Source: Tractidigestivibacter scatoligenes (GTDB lineage: Bacteria; Actinomycetota; Coriobacteriia; Coriobacteriales; Atopobiaceae). From it: a stretch of DNA of 64,000 nt. Below are positions 18,061 through 26,355 of the stretch, piece after piece. Every line of letters begins with the position of its first letter. Position 1 is the stretch's first letter. The translations under genes were made by a program, and so were the position numbers. The stretch lies in the NCBI RefSeq assembly GCF_001494635.1, contig NZ_LOJF01000001.1, forward strand, positions 434,001 through 498,000, given 5' to 3'. Below the pieces are notes generated by a model. The model worked only from the letters and a program-made list of their open reading frames with translations, ran no database searches and had not been told where the DNA came from.

Positions 18061-18567
18061 CTAGCCCCAGCTCACCACGACGGTGCTGTTGTCATGCACG
18101 CCCTCGGCAGCAAGCTCATCACCGGCCTTTACGTCGTAGCCGGCTCGGCGCAGGCGCCTAAGGAACGCCACGAGCTTGGCGTTGTACTCGTTGAGCAGGC
18201 GCATCTCCTGCAGGGGAGAGATGAGTCCCTGCGGCCGGCCGTGGATGATGTTCGAGATGGCATCGGCCACCAGGACGTTGCTGTTAGCGAGAAGGTCATT
18301 GTAGAAGGCGTTGCCCGCGCCAGCGCAGTCGGTCTCGCCGGGCGCAAACTTGAGCATCACTGACGTCCTGCCGTACATGGCGTACGTGCGGATGCGCGTG
18401 CTGGTCTGACCCTCCGCGTTATGCATGGCCCAGCGCAGGGCATTCGCGGCAAGGGTGTCTGCCTCGGCCTGCGAGCGGCCGGGCTTGGCAGTTGCAGTGA
18501 GGGCGCGCGCGTCATCGGCGGAGATGAGCTCCGTTGGCTGCGGCATCTTGGCGTTTGTCTCGTTCAT
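18061..18567 (-). CDS. Hypothetical protein
   Basis: This is a 168-residue protein read on the minus strand from ATG 18567, behind CGGAG. The longer reading to 18744 has low-complexity, unlikely N-terminal sequence. I recognise no family. The protein is soluble, mixed alpha/beta in appearance, with a basic LRRLRRAGYDVKAG segment near the C-terminus and no signal peptide or membrane helix. It lies between the xdh operon and the double-cubane protein gene, divergent from the latter, so its expression is independent of both purine operons. Confidence 0.6.
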   Translation of the reverse strand: MNETNAKMPQPTELISADDARALTATAKPGRSQAEADTLAANALRWAMHNAEGQTSTRIRTYAMYGRTSVMLKFAPGETDCAGAGNAFYNDLLANSNVLVADAISNIIHGRPQGLISPLQEMRLLNEYNAKLVAFLRRLRRAGYDVKAGDELAAEGVHDNSTVVVSWG

Positions 18568-18825
18568 GGCTTCTCCGTTCTGGCGTCGCATTGCGGGCGG
18601 CGCACCTGGCGGGACGTTGGTTTGCTGAGCAGATAATACTGCGATGTGTCTTTGCGCTGGGGGCAGTTCGCTTGGGGGCGCGAGGCCACCGCTCGCCGTG
18701 CTTTGCGGTCTCTTTTCATCCTTACGGCACCGACCGTCTGCCATACGCCCAATAGATAGTCTGGCAACCTTACAAACCGTTATGATGATGTGGTACCACC
18801 GATATTCAAATAATTAGATAACGGT
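18568..18825. other. Divergent intergenic region left of the structured leader
   Basis: No gene seen. The right part is AT-rich (TATTCAAATAATTAGATAA near 18805) and probably holds the promoter of the gene at 18971. A weak relative of the purine operator, ACAAACCGTTATG, lies near 18771. Confidence 0.3.
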
Positions 18826-18958
18826 GGACGCATAGAGATTGCCCGTCCGGGCTGGGTTGGCGTGAGGACGCTCCCAGACGGGTTCAGTGCTGCAGCTATG
18901 TGGGTCTCTCGCAAGGTTCTGCCTGGACGTGAGGACGTCGGCCATGCGTGGACACAGG
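18826..18958 (+). promoter_or_regulatory. Highly structured 5' leader, possible RNA regulator
   Basis: The stretch before the double-cubane protein gene can fold into nested helices. CCCGT...ACGGG encloses CTGGG...CCCAG, which encloses GCGT-GAGG-ACGC. A second hairpin GACGT-GAGG-ACGTC has the same GAGG loop. AGAGA/TCTCT and ACGCAT/ATGCGT can close the whole into a multibranched structure ending just before the ribosome binding site. I matched it to no riboswitch class I know. Confidence 0.4.
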
Positions 18959-18970
18959 AGAGGAGTCACC

Positions 18971-20254
18971 ATGGCAGACGAGTACGACTACCACAAGATG
19001 TGGGGCGACCTGGGCATGGACGTTGAGGCACACGATGGCCTTCTAGGCGTTGTGGGCGAGATGTACCAGACCATGTTCCTCACCCAGAAGAACAGGCCCG
19101 CATCCACATCCTATCTGGACGGCGTTGCCGCGAACTTGCACTCCGGCCGCATCCGTGAGATGGTCGACGGCCGCAGCGAGGGCAACCCCAAGAAGATCAT
19201 CGGCAGCTTCTGCCTCTACGTGCCCGAGGAGGTTGTGACTGCCGCGGGTGCCGTGGAGGTTGGCCTCTGCGCCGGTGCCGAGTGGGCGCCCGAGGACGCC
19301 GAGAGGTACGTGCCGCGCAACACCTGCCCGCTCATCAAGGGCTTCATGGGCTTCAAGCTGGGTCGCGTGTGCCCCTACATCGAGAGCGCCGACCTCGTGG
19401 TTGGCGAGAACACCTGCGATGGCAAGAAGAAGGCCTACGAGCAGTTCTCCAAGCTCAAGCCCATGTACATCATGGACGTGCCGCACGTGAGGAACGATGA
19501 TACCAAGCTCCAGTGGCGCCACCAGGTTCACGCGCTTGCTGCGCGCATCGAGGAGGAGACCGGCCAGAAGATCACCGAGGAGAGCCTGCGCGCAGCCATC
19601 AAGCTTGCCAACGACAAGCGCCGTGCCCTGCAGCGCCTCTCGGCCACCCGCGCGGCCGACCCCGTGCCCATCTCGGGCCTTGACTGCCTGCTTACCGTGC
19701 AAGCAGCGTTCATGGATGACTCGGCGCGCCTAACCGGCGCAATCAACCAGATGGCCGACGAGTGCGAGAAGCGTGCGGCAGAGGGCATTGGCGCGGCACC
19801 CAAGGGCGCCAAGCGCATCCTCTACACCGGCACGCCAATGGCCGTGCCCAACTGGAAACTCTTCAACATCATCGAGAAGGCCGGTGGCGTGGTGGTAGGC
19901 GAGGAGTGCTGCACCGGTAGCCGCTACTACAAGGATCTCGTGCCCGAGGACGGTGCCACCGTCGATGAGATGCTCGACGACATCGCAGACCGCTACCTCA
20001 ACATCCAGTGCGCCATCTTCACGCCCAACCAGGGCCGTCGCGACGACGTCATTCGCATGGCGCGCGAGCTCCACGCCGACGGCATCATCGACGCGTCTCT
20101 CTCGTTCTGCACCATCTACGAGATGGAGGCGTTCGACATGGAGAAGGCCGCGCAGGAGGCTGGCATCCCCTACATGCACCTCTCGACCGACTACTCCGCC
20201 GAGGGCGACGGCCAGCTCACAACGCGCATTCAGGCCTTCCTCGAGATGATCTAG
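18971..20254 (+). CDS. Double-cubane-cluster / 2-hydroxyacyl-CoA dehydratase D-family protein
   Basis: A 427-residue cytoplasmic protein of the HgdB/YjiM type. Conserved pieces include GSFCLYVPEEVVTAAGAVEVGLCAGAEW, RNTCPLIKGFMGF, CPYIESADLVVGENTCDGKKKAYE and, in the second domain, GEECCTGSRYY and SFCTIYEME. The repeated cysteines fit a double-cubane [8Fe-9S] or dehydratase [4Fe-4S] site. Family members perform low-potential reductions or dehydrations and need an ATP-driven activator; none is encoded in this window. The start is ATG 18971 behind GAGAGGAGT. It lies between purine oxidation and purine uptake genes and has its own leader and terminator, so a role in reducing a purine-derived ring or acid is attractive but unproven. 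Confidence 0.82.
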   Translation: MADEYDYHKMWGDLGMDVEAHDGLLGVVGEMYQTMFLTQKNRPASTSYLDGVAANLHSGRIREMVDGRSEGNPKKIIGSFCLYVPEEVVTAAGAVEVGLCAGAEWAPEDAERYVPRNTCPLIKGFMGFKLGRVCPYIESADLVVGENTCDGKKKAYEQFSKLKPMYIMDVPHVRNDDTKLQWRHQVHALAARIEEETGQKITEESLRAAIKLANDKRRALQRLSATRAADPVPISGLDCLLTVQAAFMDDSARLTGAINQMADECEKRAAEGIGAAPKGAKRILYTGTPMAVPNWKLFNIIEKAGGVVVGEECCTGSRYYKDLVPEDGATVDEMLDDIADRYLNIQCAIFTPNQGRRDDVIRMARELHADGIIDASLSFCTIYEMEAFDMEKAAQEAGIPYMHLSTDYSAEGDGQLTTRIQAFLEMI

Positions 20255-20276
20255 CAGCTTGCAGCATTTTCCCTGT

Positions 20277-20310
20277 GGGGCCGGGTGGCCGATGGTTGCC
20301 CGGCCCCTTC
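20277..20310 (+). terminator. Terminator after the double-cubane protein gene
   Basis: GGGGCCGGG and CCCGGCCCC form a 9-bp GC stem around a 13-base loop, followed by TTCTGTGTC. Confidence 0.65.
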
Positions 20311-20317
20311 TGTGTCT

Positions 20318-20404
20318 CTCGTTCTTTAGCGGTATGTGAGAATCACGATGCTCGCCAACTGGGCAAACGCGACCTCAGATTCTCAAATACCGATAAAGAA
20401 CGAG
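20318..20404. repeat. Long imperfect inverted repeat
   Basis: A 27-base arm (20318-20344, starting CTCGTTCTTTAGCGG) and its inverse (20378-20404) differ at two positions and enclose 33 bases. It lies directly behind the terminator in a 355-bp gap with no gene. It could be a small mobile palindromic element or an extended bidirectional terminator. Confidence 0.6.
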
Positions 20405-20490
20405 GGTAGAGCAGCCGTGGCTCGGAGGGCGAGGGGCGAAAGGCTCACCGCTGGCGGGCGTATTCCTACCGTTGGGGGTCCCCAGTCGAT

Positions 20491-20516
20491 TGTCAAACAA
20501 TTTGTATGACAAGCAG
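20491..20516 (+). promoter_or_regulatory. Candidate purine-regulon operator, site C
   Basis: TGTCAAACAATTTGTATGACA has nested symmetry (TGTCA...TGACA around CAAA-CAA-TTTG) and is followed by AGCAGAC, exactly as in site E. It lies 94 bases before the xanthine permease start. Confidence 0.6.
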
Positions 20517-20609
20517 ACTAATAATTTGACGCGGCAAAGCGGCCTATGGCACGCTTGAGCACGTCAAGGACATCCGACGGGGCGTAGAGGCGCCCGGGGG
20601 AGGGCTCAC

Positions 20610-22004
20610 ATGGCAGCACAGGCAGAGGCAGAGCAGGAGCTCGACGAGTCGCTCTTCAGACGAGACGGTCTACCGCCGGTAGGGTCGCTTGTCCCCATGT
20701 CTCTCCAGCACGTCCTGGCCTCGTTTGCAGGTGTCATCACGCCGGCGATGATGATAGCCACCACCTGCGGATTCACCCAGGAGCAGGAGACGGCCATCAT
20801 CCAGGTGGCACTCATCCTCTCGGCCATCGATACGTTGCTGCAGCAGTTCCCGCTCTTTGGTCGCATTGGTTCGGGCCTTCCCATCCTTACCGGTGTCTCG
20901 TTTGCCTTCCTGCCTGCGTTTCAGGCAGTGGGCGCGCAGTTTGGCTTCTCGGTGCTTCTCGGCGCCGAGCTCGTAGGCGGCATCGTTGCCATACTCTTTG
21001 GCATCTTCTACAGCAAGGTGCGTAGCCTCTTTCCGCCGCTGGTAACCGGTACCGTGATCTTCACCATCGGCGTCTCGCTGTATCCCACGGCAATCAAGTA
21101 CATGGCTGGCGGCGCCGGTTCGGCAAACTTCGGTGGCATCTACAACTGGATTGTTGGCCTCATCACCTTTGCCGTTGTCTTTGCGCTCGCCAACTTTGGC
21201 AAGGGCGTGCTCAAGCTCGGCTCAATCTTCTTTGGCATCATTATTGGCTGCATCGTGGCCATCCCATTTGGCATGGTGGATGGCTCCGAGGTGCTGAGCG
21301 CCGGCTGGTTCTCGCTTCCACAGTTCATGCCCTACGCCATCGAGTTCAATCCGGCCGCCTGTATCACGCTCGGAGTGGTCTACATCATGGTCAACGTGCA
21401 GCTTATCGGCGACCTCTCCGCGGCATCCGCGGGCTCGATGGATCGCATGCCTACCGAGCGCGAGATTGGCGGCGCCATCAAGGCCCAAGGTATGGTGAGC
21501 ATTATCTCGTCCTTCTTCGGCGGCCTTCCCACCTCGGCCTTTGGCCAGAACGTGGGTATCATCGTGAGCACCAAGGTCATCAACAAGTGGGTCTTTGGCG
21601 GCGCGGCGTTTGTGTTTCTCGCCGCGGGACTCTGCCCCAAGCTCTCGGCGCTCTTGCTCATGATCCCCCAGCCGGTCATTGGCGGCGCCACCATCAGCGT
21701 CTTTGGCACCATCACCCTGAACGGCATCCGAATCCTGGTGAAGGACGGCCTTACCCCACGTGCCTGCACCGTCTTTGGCATCTCGGTGGCATTTGGCATC
21801 GGCATCGCGCAGGTCTCCGGCTCGCTGGCCGGCCCTGGCATGCCCGAGTGGATCTCCACCATCTTTGGCACTTCGGCCATCACACCGTGCGCGGTTATGG
21901 CAATCATCCTGAACAGCGTCCTGCCGCCCGAGGACAACACGCCCGAGCAGCGCAACCTCAAGCCGCTCCGGAATGGCGGCAACGGCTCGAGTGACGAGAA
22001 GTAA
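20610..22004 (+). CDS. NCS2 permease, UraA/XanQ-type (xanthine, urate or uracil)
   Basis: A 464-residue polytopic symporter distinct from the AzgA type at 11171. It opens with GLPPVGSLVPMSLQHVLASFAGVITPAM. It holds the substrate-site region around LGVVYIMVNVQLIGDLSA (the helix 8 acidic position of this family appears as a Q/D pair) and FGGLPTSAFGQNVGIIVSTKV, the hallmark NxGxxxxT-type motif, here QNVGIIVST. In E. coli the homologues XanQ and UacT sit in the corresponding purine cluster. It starts behind GGGGGAGGG and a candidate operator. Xanthine or urate is the most likely cargo. Confidence 0.9.
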   Translation: MAAQAEAEQELDESLFRRDGLPPVGSLVPMSLQHVLASFAGVITPAMMIATTCGFTQEQETAIIQVALILSAIDTLLQQFPLFGRIGSGLPILTGVSFAFLPAFQAVGAQFGFSVLLGAELVGGIVAILFGIFYSKVRSLFPPLVTGTVIFTIGVSLYPTAIKYMAGGAGSANFGGIYNWIVGLITFAVVFALANFGKGVLKLGSIFFGIIIGCIVAIPFGMVDGSEVLSAGWFSLPQFMPYAIEFNPAACITLGVVYIMVNVQLIGDLSAASAGSMDRMPTEREIGGAIKAQGMVSIISSFFGGLPTSAFGQNVGIIVSTKVINKWVFGGAAFVFLAAGLCPKLSALLLMIPQPVIGGATISVFGTITLNGIRILVKDGLTPRACTVFGISVAFGIGIAQVSGSLAGPGMPEWISTIFGTSAITPCAVMAIILNSVLPPEDNTPEQRNLKPLRNGGNGSSDEK

Positions 22005-22039
22005 TTCCCCGTTGCACAACCTGCACCAAAAAGCTCGCC

Positions 22040-22104
22040 GCCCCGCAGGATTGCCTGCGGGGCAGCGTCGATGAGACAAAGGGACTGTCCCTTTGTCTCA
22101 TTTT
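22040..22104 (+). terminator. Terminator region with GAGACAAAGGGA palindrome, copy 2
   Basis: A 10-bp hairpin GCCCCGCAGG-ATTG-CCTGCGGGGC (22040-22063) is followed by the perfect palindrome with arms ATGAGACAAAGGGAC and GTCCCTTTGTCTCAT (22071-22101) and a T run. Together they should end the permease transcript. Confidence 0.75.
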
Positions 22105-22201
22105 TGTCTCATCCGTCCCGTCCAAAGGCTGCGACCGACCTTTTGCCGGCGGGGCGACAATAGCCCTTGCAATGTGTCCCGGAAGTGGTGTAATTGGTGT
22201 G

Positions 22202-22228
22202 CTAACAAAAAGTTTGGCAGTAAGACAG
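22202..22228 (+). promoter_or_regulatory. Candidate purine-regulon operator, site D
   Basis: TAACAAAAAGTTTGGCAGTA is followed by AGACAG and lies 57 bases before ygeX. The core AAC-AAAAA-GTT is identical to site E. Confidence 0.65.
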
Positions 22229-22284
22229 TTTTTCTTTTTCTAGTCCATTGGGCGCCGGGGTCGGCGCGTAGAGAGGGGAGCACC

Positions 22285-23508
22285 ATGGAGCCTAAGTTCA
22301 AGTGGGTCACCAATCACATGCCCAAGAGCGAGGACAAGAACCTGCAGGTCATGAGCTTGGAGAACGTTGCCAAGGCCCGCGCGTTCCACAAGAGCTTTCC
22401 GCAGTACTCCGTGACTCCGCTCGCCAACCTCTCCGGCATGGCCAGCCGCCTTGGCCTGGGCGGTCTCTACGTGAAGGACGAGAGCTACCGCTTTGGCCTC
22501 AATGCGTTCAAGGTGCTCGGCGGCTCCTTTGCCATGGCGCGCTACATCGCCGAGGAGACCGGCCGCGACGTGGCGGACTGCGACTTTGACTACCTCACGT
22601 CCGACCAGCTCGAGCACGACTTTGGCCACGCGACCTTCTTCACCGCAACCGATGGCAACCACGGTCGCGGCGTGGCATGGGCTGCCCACCGCCTGCACCA
22701 GAACGCTGTGGTGCACATGCCCAAGGGCTCCACGAAGACCCGCTTCGACAACATCGCCAAGGAGGGCGCCAAGGTCACGATCGAGGAGCTCAACTACGAC
22801 GACTGCGTGCGCCTTGCTGCCAAGGAGGCCGAGCAGACCGAGCATGGCGTGATCGTGCAGGACACCGCGTGGGAGGGCTACACCAAGATTCCGTCGTGGA
22901 TTATGCAGGGCTACGGCACCATGGCCGCCGAGGCCGCGGACCAGCTGCGCCAGCTTGAGGTCAACCGTCCTACTCACGTCTTTGTCCAGGCTGGCGTGGG
23001 CTCGCTCGCAAGCTCCATGGTCGGCTTCTTCTCCAACCTCTTCCCGAGCAACCCGCCCAAGTTCGTGATCATGGAGGCCGGCGCCGCCGACTGCCTCTAC
23101 CAGGGCGCCGTTGCCGCGGATGGCAACCCGCGCATCGTGGGTGGCGACCTCCAGACCATCATGGCCGGCCTCGCCTGCGGCGAGCCCAACACCATTGGCT
23201 GGGACATCCTGCGCAACCACGCGGACGCCTTCGTGAGCTGCCCCGACTGGGTCTCCTCCAAGGGTATGCGCATGCTTGCCGCGCCCGTGAAGGGTGACCC
23301 CGCGGTCACCTCTGGCGAGTCCGGTGCCGTGGGCATGGGCGTCATCTCCACGCTCATGACCGATCCGGCCTACGCTGAGCTGCGCGAGGCACTCGAGCTT
23401 GGTCCCGACTCCCAGGTGCTTCTCTTCTCGACCGAGGGCGACACTGATCCCGTTCGCTACCGCCAGATCGTCTGGGACGGCGCGTGGCAGAGCGCGGACG
23501 CCGAGTAG
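22285..23508 (+). CDS. ygeX: Diaminopropionate ammonia-lyase
   Basis: A 407-residue PLP enzyme of the tryptophan synthase beta superfamily that splits 2,3-diaminopropionate into pyruvate and two ammonia. The PLP lysine is K76 in NAFKVLGGSFA. Other landmarks are ATDGNHGRGVAW and QAGVGSLA...EAGAADC. The start is ATG 22285 behind GAGAGGGGAG; the upstream in-frame sequence is non-conserved leader. YgeX is an essential step in bacterial urate/purine breakdown and delivers pyruvate to fermentation. Its partners ygeY and ygeW are about 13 kb away here, separated by unrelated genes, whereas in E. coli the three are contiguous. A shared upstream operator with ygeY suggests co-regulation despite the split. 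Confidence 0.93.
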   Translation: MEPKFKWVTNHMPKSEDKNLQVMSLENVAKARAFHKSFPQYSVTPLANLSGMASRLGLGGLYVKDESYRFGLNAFKVLGGSFAMARYIAEETGRDVADCDFDYLTSDQLEHDFGHATFFTATDGNHGRGVAWAAHRLHQNAVVHMPKGSTKTRFDNIAKEGAKVTIEELNYDDCVRLAAKEAEQTEHGVIVQDTAWEGYTKIPSWIMQGYGTMAAEAADQLRQLEVNRPTHVFVQAGVGSLASSMVGFFSNLFPSNPPKFVIMEAGAADCLYQGAVAADGNPRIVGGDLQTIMAGLACGEPNTIGWDILRNHADAFVSCPDWVSSKGMRMLAAPVKGDPAVTSGESGAVGMGVISTLMTDPAYAELREALELGPDSQVLLFSTEGDTDPVRYRQIVWDGAWQSADAE

Positions 23509-23568
23509 GGCCACCTCAGCGCCTGAGGGCGTCATTGCAAAGGACGAGCCCTGCCTCCCAGGGCTACA

Positions 23569-23604
23569 GCGGCCGGTGCGCGCAAGCGTGCCGGCCGCGT
23601 CCTT
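23569..23604 (+). terminator. Probable terminator after ygeX
   Basis: GCGGCCGG and CCGGCCGC form an 8-bp GC stem enclosing a further TGCGCGCAAGCGTG fold, followed by GTCCTTCT. The T content is modest. Confidence 0.5.
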
Positions 23605-23658
23605 CTCGATGCTAGGATTGTCCGTACGAGATAACCAAGTCTGGATGCGGAGGGCGCG

Positions 23659-24336
23659 ATGGCCAATCTCTACCTCGTTGAGGATGACCCCAGCGTGCGC
23701 GAGCAGCTGTCGGTACTTCTCTCAAACGCTGGTCACCACGTCCAGTGCGCCACCCACTTTGACCACCTGGTCGAGGACATCACTGCCGCCTCGCCCGATG
23801 CCGTAGTGCTTGACCTGGGCCTTCCTGGAACCGACGGCCAGTACGTGGCTCGTGCCCTCAGGCAGAGGAGCGACGTTCCCATCATGGTGCTCACCAGCCG
23901 CACCTCCGAGCTTGACGAGCTCATGAGCCTCTCGATGGGCGCCGATGACTTTGTGGCCAAGTCCGCAAACCCGCAGCTCATCCTTGTGCACCTTGAGGCG
24001 CTGCTGCGCCGCAGACAGCCGAGCAAGGCTTCCCGTGTCAGCGCGGGTGGCCTGAGCCTCGACGTGGTGCGCGCAGAGGCAAGCTACGGCGGCAAGACCG
24101 TCGAGCTCTCCCGCAATGAGCTGCGCATTCTCGAGTGCCTCATGCGCCAGCCGGGCGCCATTGTCTCTCGCGAGGACCTCATGGAGGCTCTCTGGGCAAC
24201 CGACGCCTTTGTGGACGACAACACCCTTACGGTCAACGTCACCCGCCTGCGCCAGGCGCTTGGAAAGGTGGGACTGCCGCACGCCATCACAACGCATCGC
24301 GGCATGGGCTACTCGCTGCGGGTCGATAACGTATGA
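23659..24336 (+). CDS. Response regulator, OmpR/BceR type
   Basis: A 225-residue regulator with an N-terminal receiver (acidic EDD, phospho-acceptor in VLDLGLPG at about D53, K in DDFVAKSANP) and a C-terminal winged helix of the OmpR class (SRNELRILECLMRQPGAIVSREDLMEALW). It overlaps the kinase gene by four bases (ATGA). With the kinase and the ABC pair downstream it forms a Bce-type module that senses and resists cell-wall-active peptides. The divergent K-S-A-N in place of the usual K-P-F after the lysine is a minor oddity. Confidence 0.9.
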   Translation: MANLYLVEDDPSVREQLSVLLSNAGHHVQCATHFDHLVEDITAASPDAVVLDLGLPGTDGQYVARALRQRSDVPIMVLTSRTSELDELMSLSMGADDFVAKSANPQLILVHLEALLRRRQPSKASRVSAGGLSLDVVRAEASYGGKTVELSRNELRILECLMRQPGAIVSREDLMEALWATDAFVDDNTLTVNVTRLRQALGKVGLPHAITTHRGMGYSLRVDNV

Positions 24337-25385
24337 GCCCTCTTACGTACCTTCGCAGCCACGCGCTGCGGCTAGTCTGCTCCGTGGCAGTGGTTGCCCT
24401 GCTCGCCGTCATGCTGCCTATGGTTGGCGTGGAGACGGGCGCTACTCAACTCGTGGTGCTTCTCGTTGCTGTGCTTGAACTGGTGAGCATTGTGTGGGAG
24501 TGGCTGCGCGAGCGCTCGTTTATGCGGGGACTTGCGCGGCTGGCCGAGGGTGAGGGCGACGTGCTCGATGCCGTCGACACCCTGCCGGAGCCCAGCTACC
24601 CCGAGGGCGAGCTTGCTTGGGATGCGCTGCAGAGCGTGGCCCAGGCCTCGCACCGAAAGGGTGCCGAGCTTGCGGAGGAGATGCAGGACTATCGCCGCTA
24701 CGTCGAGCTTTGGGTCCACGAGATTAAGACTCCGCTTGCCGCGATGAACCTCACGCTGGCAAACAGCCGCGGCGAGGACGCTCGGTCCCTCTCGCGCGAG
24801 GTTGCCCGCGTGGAGGCGGACGTGGAGAACGCCCTCTACTATGCGCGCAGCACCTCGGTGGCCGAGGACTACCTCCTGCGCCGCTGCAATCTGGCCGACC
24901 TGGTGCGTGAGGCCGTGAAGTCCCGCGCGCGTTCTCTCATCGAGGCGCATATGGCCGTTGACCTGGGCGTCCTTGAAGGCGAGAATGACCTCTGGGTCTT
25001 CTGCGACCCTAAGTGGATGGTCTTCATCTTGGGACAGCTCATCGACAACGCCGTGCGCTACCGCGCCGTGCCCGAGCACGACGGGCGAGAGGCGCGACTG
25101 AGCTTCTCGGCACGCGTCGAGGGTGCCGGCAGCGCCAGCGAGCGCGTGGTGCTCAACGTGGCCGACAATGGGTGCGGAATCTCCGAGGCGGACCTTGGCC
25201 GCATCTTCGAACGCGGCTTTACCGGCACCAATGGCCGGTCGCACGAGCGCTCTACCGGCATGGGGCTCTACCTTGTGCGGACGCTCTGCGAGAAGATGGG
25301 CCTTGCCGTGGGGGCCACAAGCGCCGTAGGCGTTGGCACGACCATGAGTATCGCCTTTCCCAGGGAGCGGTCGCGCGTCGTATAG
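24333..25385 (+). CDS. Sensor histidine kinase, intramembrane-sensing BceS type
   Basis: A 350-residue kinase with two N-terminal membrane helices (about 12-35 and 38-58) joined by an extremely short loop, so it has no extracytoplasmic sensor. The H-box WVHEIKTPLAAM and the ATPase boxes (QLIDNAVRY, DNGCGISEADLGRIFERGFTG, STGMGLYLVRTLCEKMG) are intact. Such kinases receive their signal through the partner ABC permease, here the protein at 26345. It overlaps the regulator gene by four bases. Confidence 0.9.
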   Translation: MSPLTYLRSHALRLVCSVAVVALLAVMLPMVGVETGATQLVVLLVAVLELVSIVWEWLRERSFMRGLARLAEGEGDVLDAVDTLPEPSYPEGELAWDALQSVAQASHRKGAELAEEMQDYRRYVELWVHEIKTPLAAMNLTLANSRGEDARSLSREVARVEADVENALYYARSTSVAEDYLLRRCNLADLVREAVKSRARSLIEAHMAVDLGVLEGENDLWVFCDPKWMVFILGQLIDNAVRYRAVPEHDGREARLSFSARVEGAGSASERVVLNVADNGCGISEADLGRIFERGFTGTNGRSHERSTGMGLYLVRTLCEKMGLAVGATSAVGVGTTMSIAFPRERSRVV

Positions 25386-25412
25386 CAGGCGCTTCTCGTG
25401 CCGTGCGAGACA

Positions 25413-25436
25413 TGACACAAACGTAAGGTTGTGTCA
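25413..25436. promoter_or_regulatory. Candidate operator before the Bce-type transporter
   Basis: TGACACAA-N8-TTGTGTCA is a perfect 8-bp inverted repeat in the 157-bp gap between the kinase and the ABC genes. This is the expected place and general shape for the binding site of a BceR-type regulator. Confidence 0.55.
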
Positions 25437-25542
25437 CGGCAATCGATGGCAGCCCAGACGGCTGCGGTCCACCATGTATCTCGCAATCACAAGGCGGGCG
25501 GCCGCAACGGCCCACCTGCACCAACACGAGAAGGAGCCACAC

Positions 25543-26355
25543 ATGGCACGCCATATGGACAGCGACAGCGCGAGCATGGCCCACGGCGCCCCGGCGCCCG
25601 TGCTCGAGGTGCGCGACGTGACGAAGACCTACGGCGGTCACAGCGCCACCACGCACGCACTTAACGGCATCAACCTTACCATTGCGGCGGGGGAGTTCGT
25701 CGCCCTCATGGGCCCCTCGGGCTCGGGCAAGTCCACGCTGCTCAACTGCATTGCCACGATCGACGCGCCCACCTCGGGCACCATCATGCTTGCGGGGACG
25801 AACGTCTCGCGCATCTCCCGCTCGCGCCTGGCGGACTTTCGCCGAGAGAAGCTCGGGTTCATCTTCCAGGACTCCAACCTGCTGGACAGCCTTACCGCGC
25901 GCGAGAACATCTCGCTGCCGCTGACCATTGGGCGCGTGCCCGCCGCACAGATTGAGGCCGACGTGGTTGCGGCAGCCACCTCGCTGGGCATCGAGGAGGT
26001 GCTCGACAAGTATCCCTATCAGATGTCCGGCGGACAGCGCCAGCGCGTTGCCGCCGCGCGTGCCCTAGTCACCAACCCGGAGCTGGTGCTGGCCGACGAG
26101 CCCACCGGCGCCCTTGACTCCAAGAACGCCAAGCTCCTGCTCGAGAGCCTTGAGTCAATCAACCAGTCGAGAGGTGCCACCGTCCTCATGGTTACCCACG
26201 ACGAGACCGCCGCGAGCTACTGCCGCCGCGTGCTCTTCATTCGTGACGGGCGTGTCTTCACCGAGCTCGACCGCGGCAGCGACTCCCGTCACGCCTTCTT
26301 CGAGCGGATCATGCAGGTTGTGGCCGTGCAGGGAGGGGTCGACGATGCTCGCTAA
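25543..26355 (+). CDS. Peptide-detoxification ABC transporter, ATP-binding protein (BceA type)
   Basis: A 270-residue single-domain ABC ATPase. It has Walker A GPSGSGKST, signature SGGQRQRVAAARA, Walker B LVLADEPTGALDS and the H-loop VTHDE. The start ATG 25543 follows AAGGAG; residues before VLEVRDVTKTYGG form a short polar extension, and in-frame ATGs at 25555 and 25576 are alternatives. It overlaps the permease gene by 11 bases and drives the FtsX-type permease that detoxifies antimicrobial peptides and signals to the kinase. Confidence 0.9.
   Translation: MARHMDSDSASMAHGAPAPVLEVRDVTKTYGGHSATTHALNGINLTIAAGEFVALMGPSGSGKSTLLNCIATIDAPTSGTIMLAGTNVSRISRSRLADFRREKLGFIFQDSNLLDSLTARENISLPLTIGRVPAAQIEADVVAAATSLGIEEVLDKYPYQMSGGQRQRVAAARALVTNPELVLADEPTGALDSKNAKLLLESLESINQSRGATVLMVTHDETAASYCRRVLFIRDGRVFTELDRGSDSRHAFFERIMQVVAVQGGVDDAR

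Noticed and set aside
18061-18744. Longer 227-residue reading of the minus-strand hypothetical protein
   Set aside because: The extra N-terminal 59 residues are low-complexity and lack a ribosome binding site, whereas ATG 18567 follows CGGAG.
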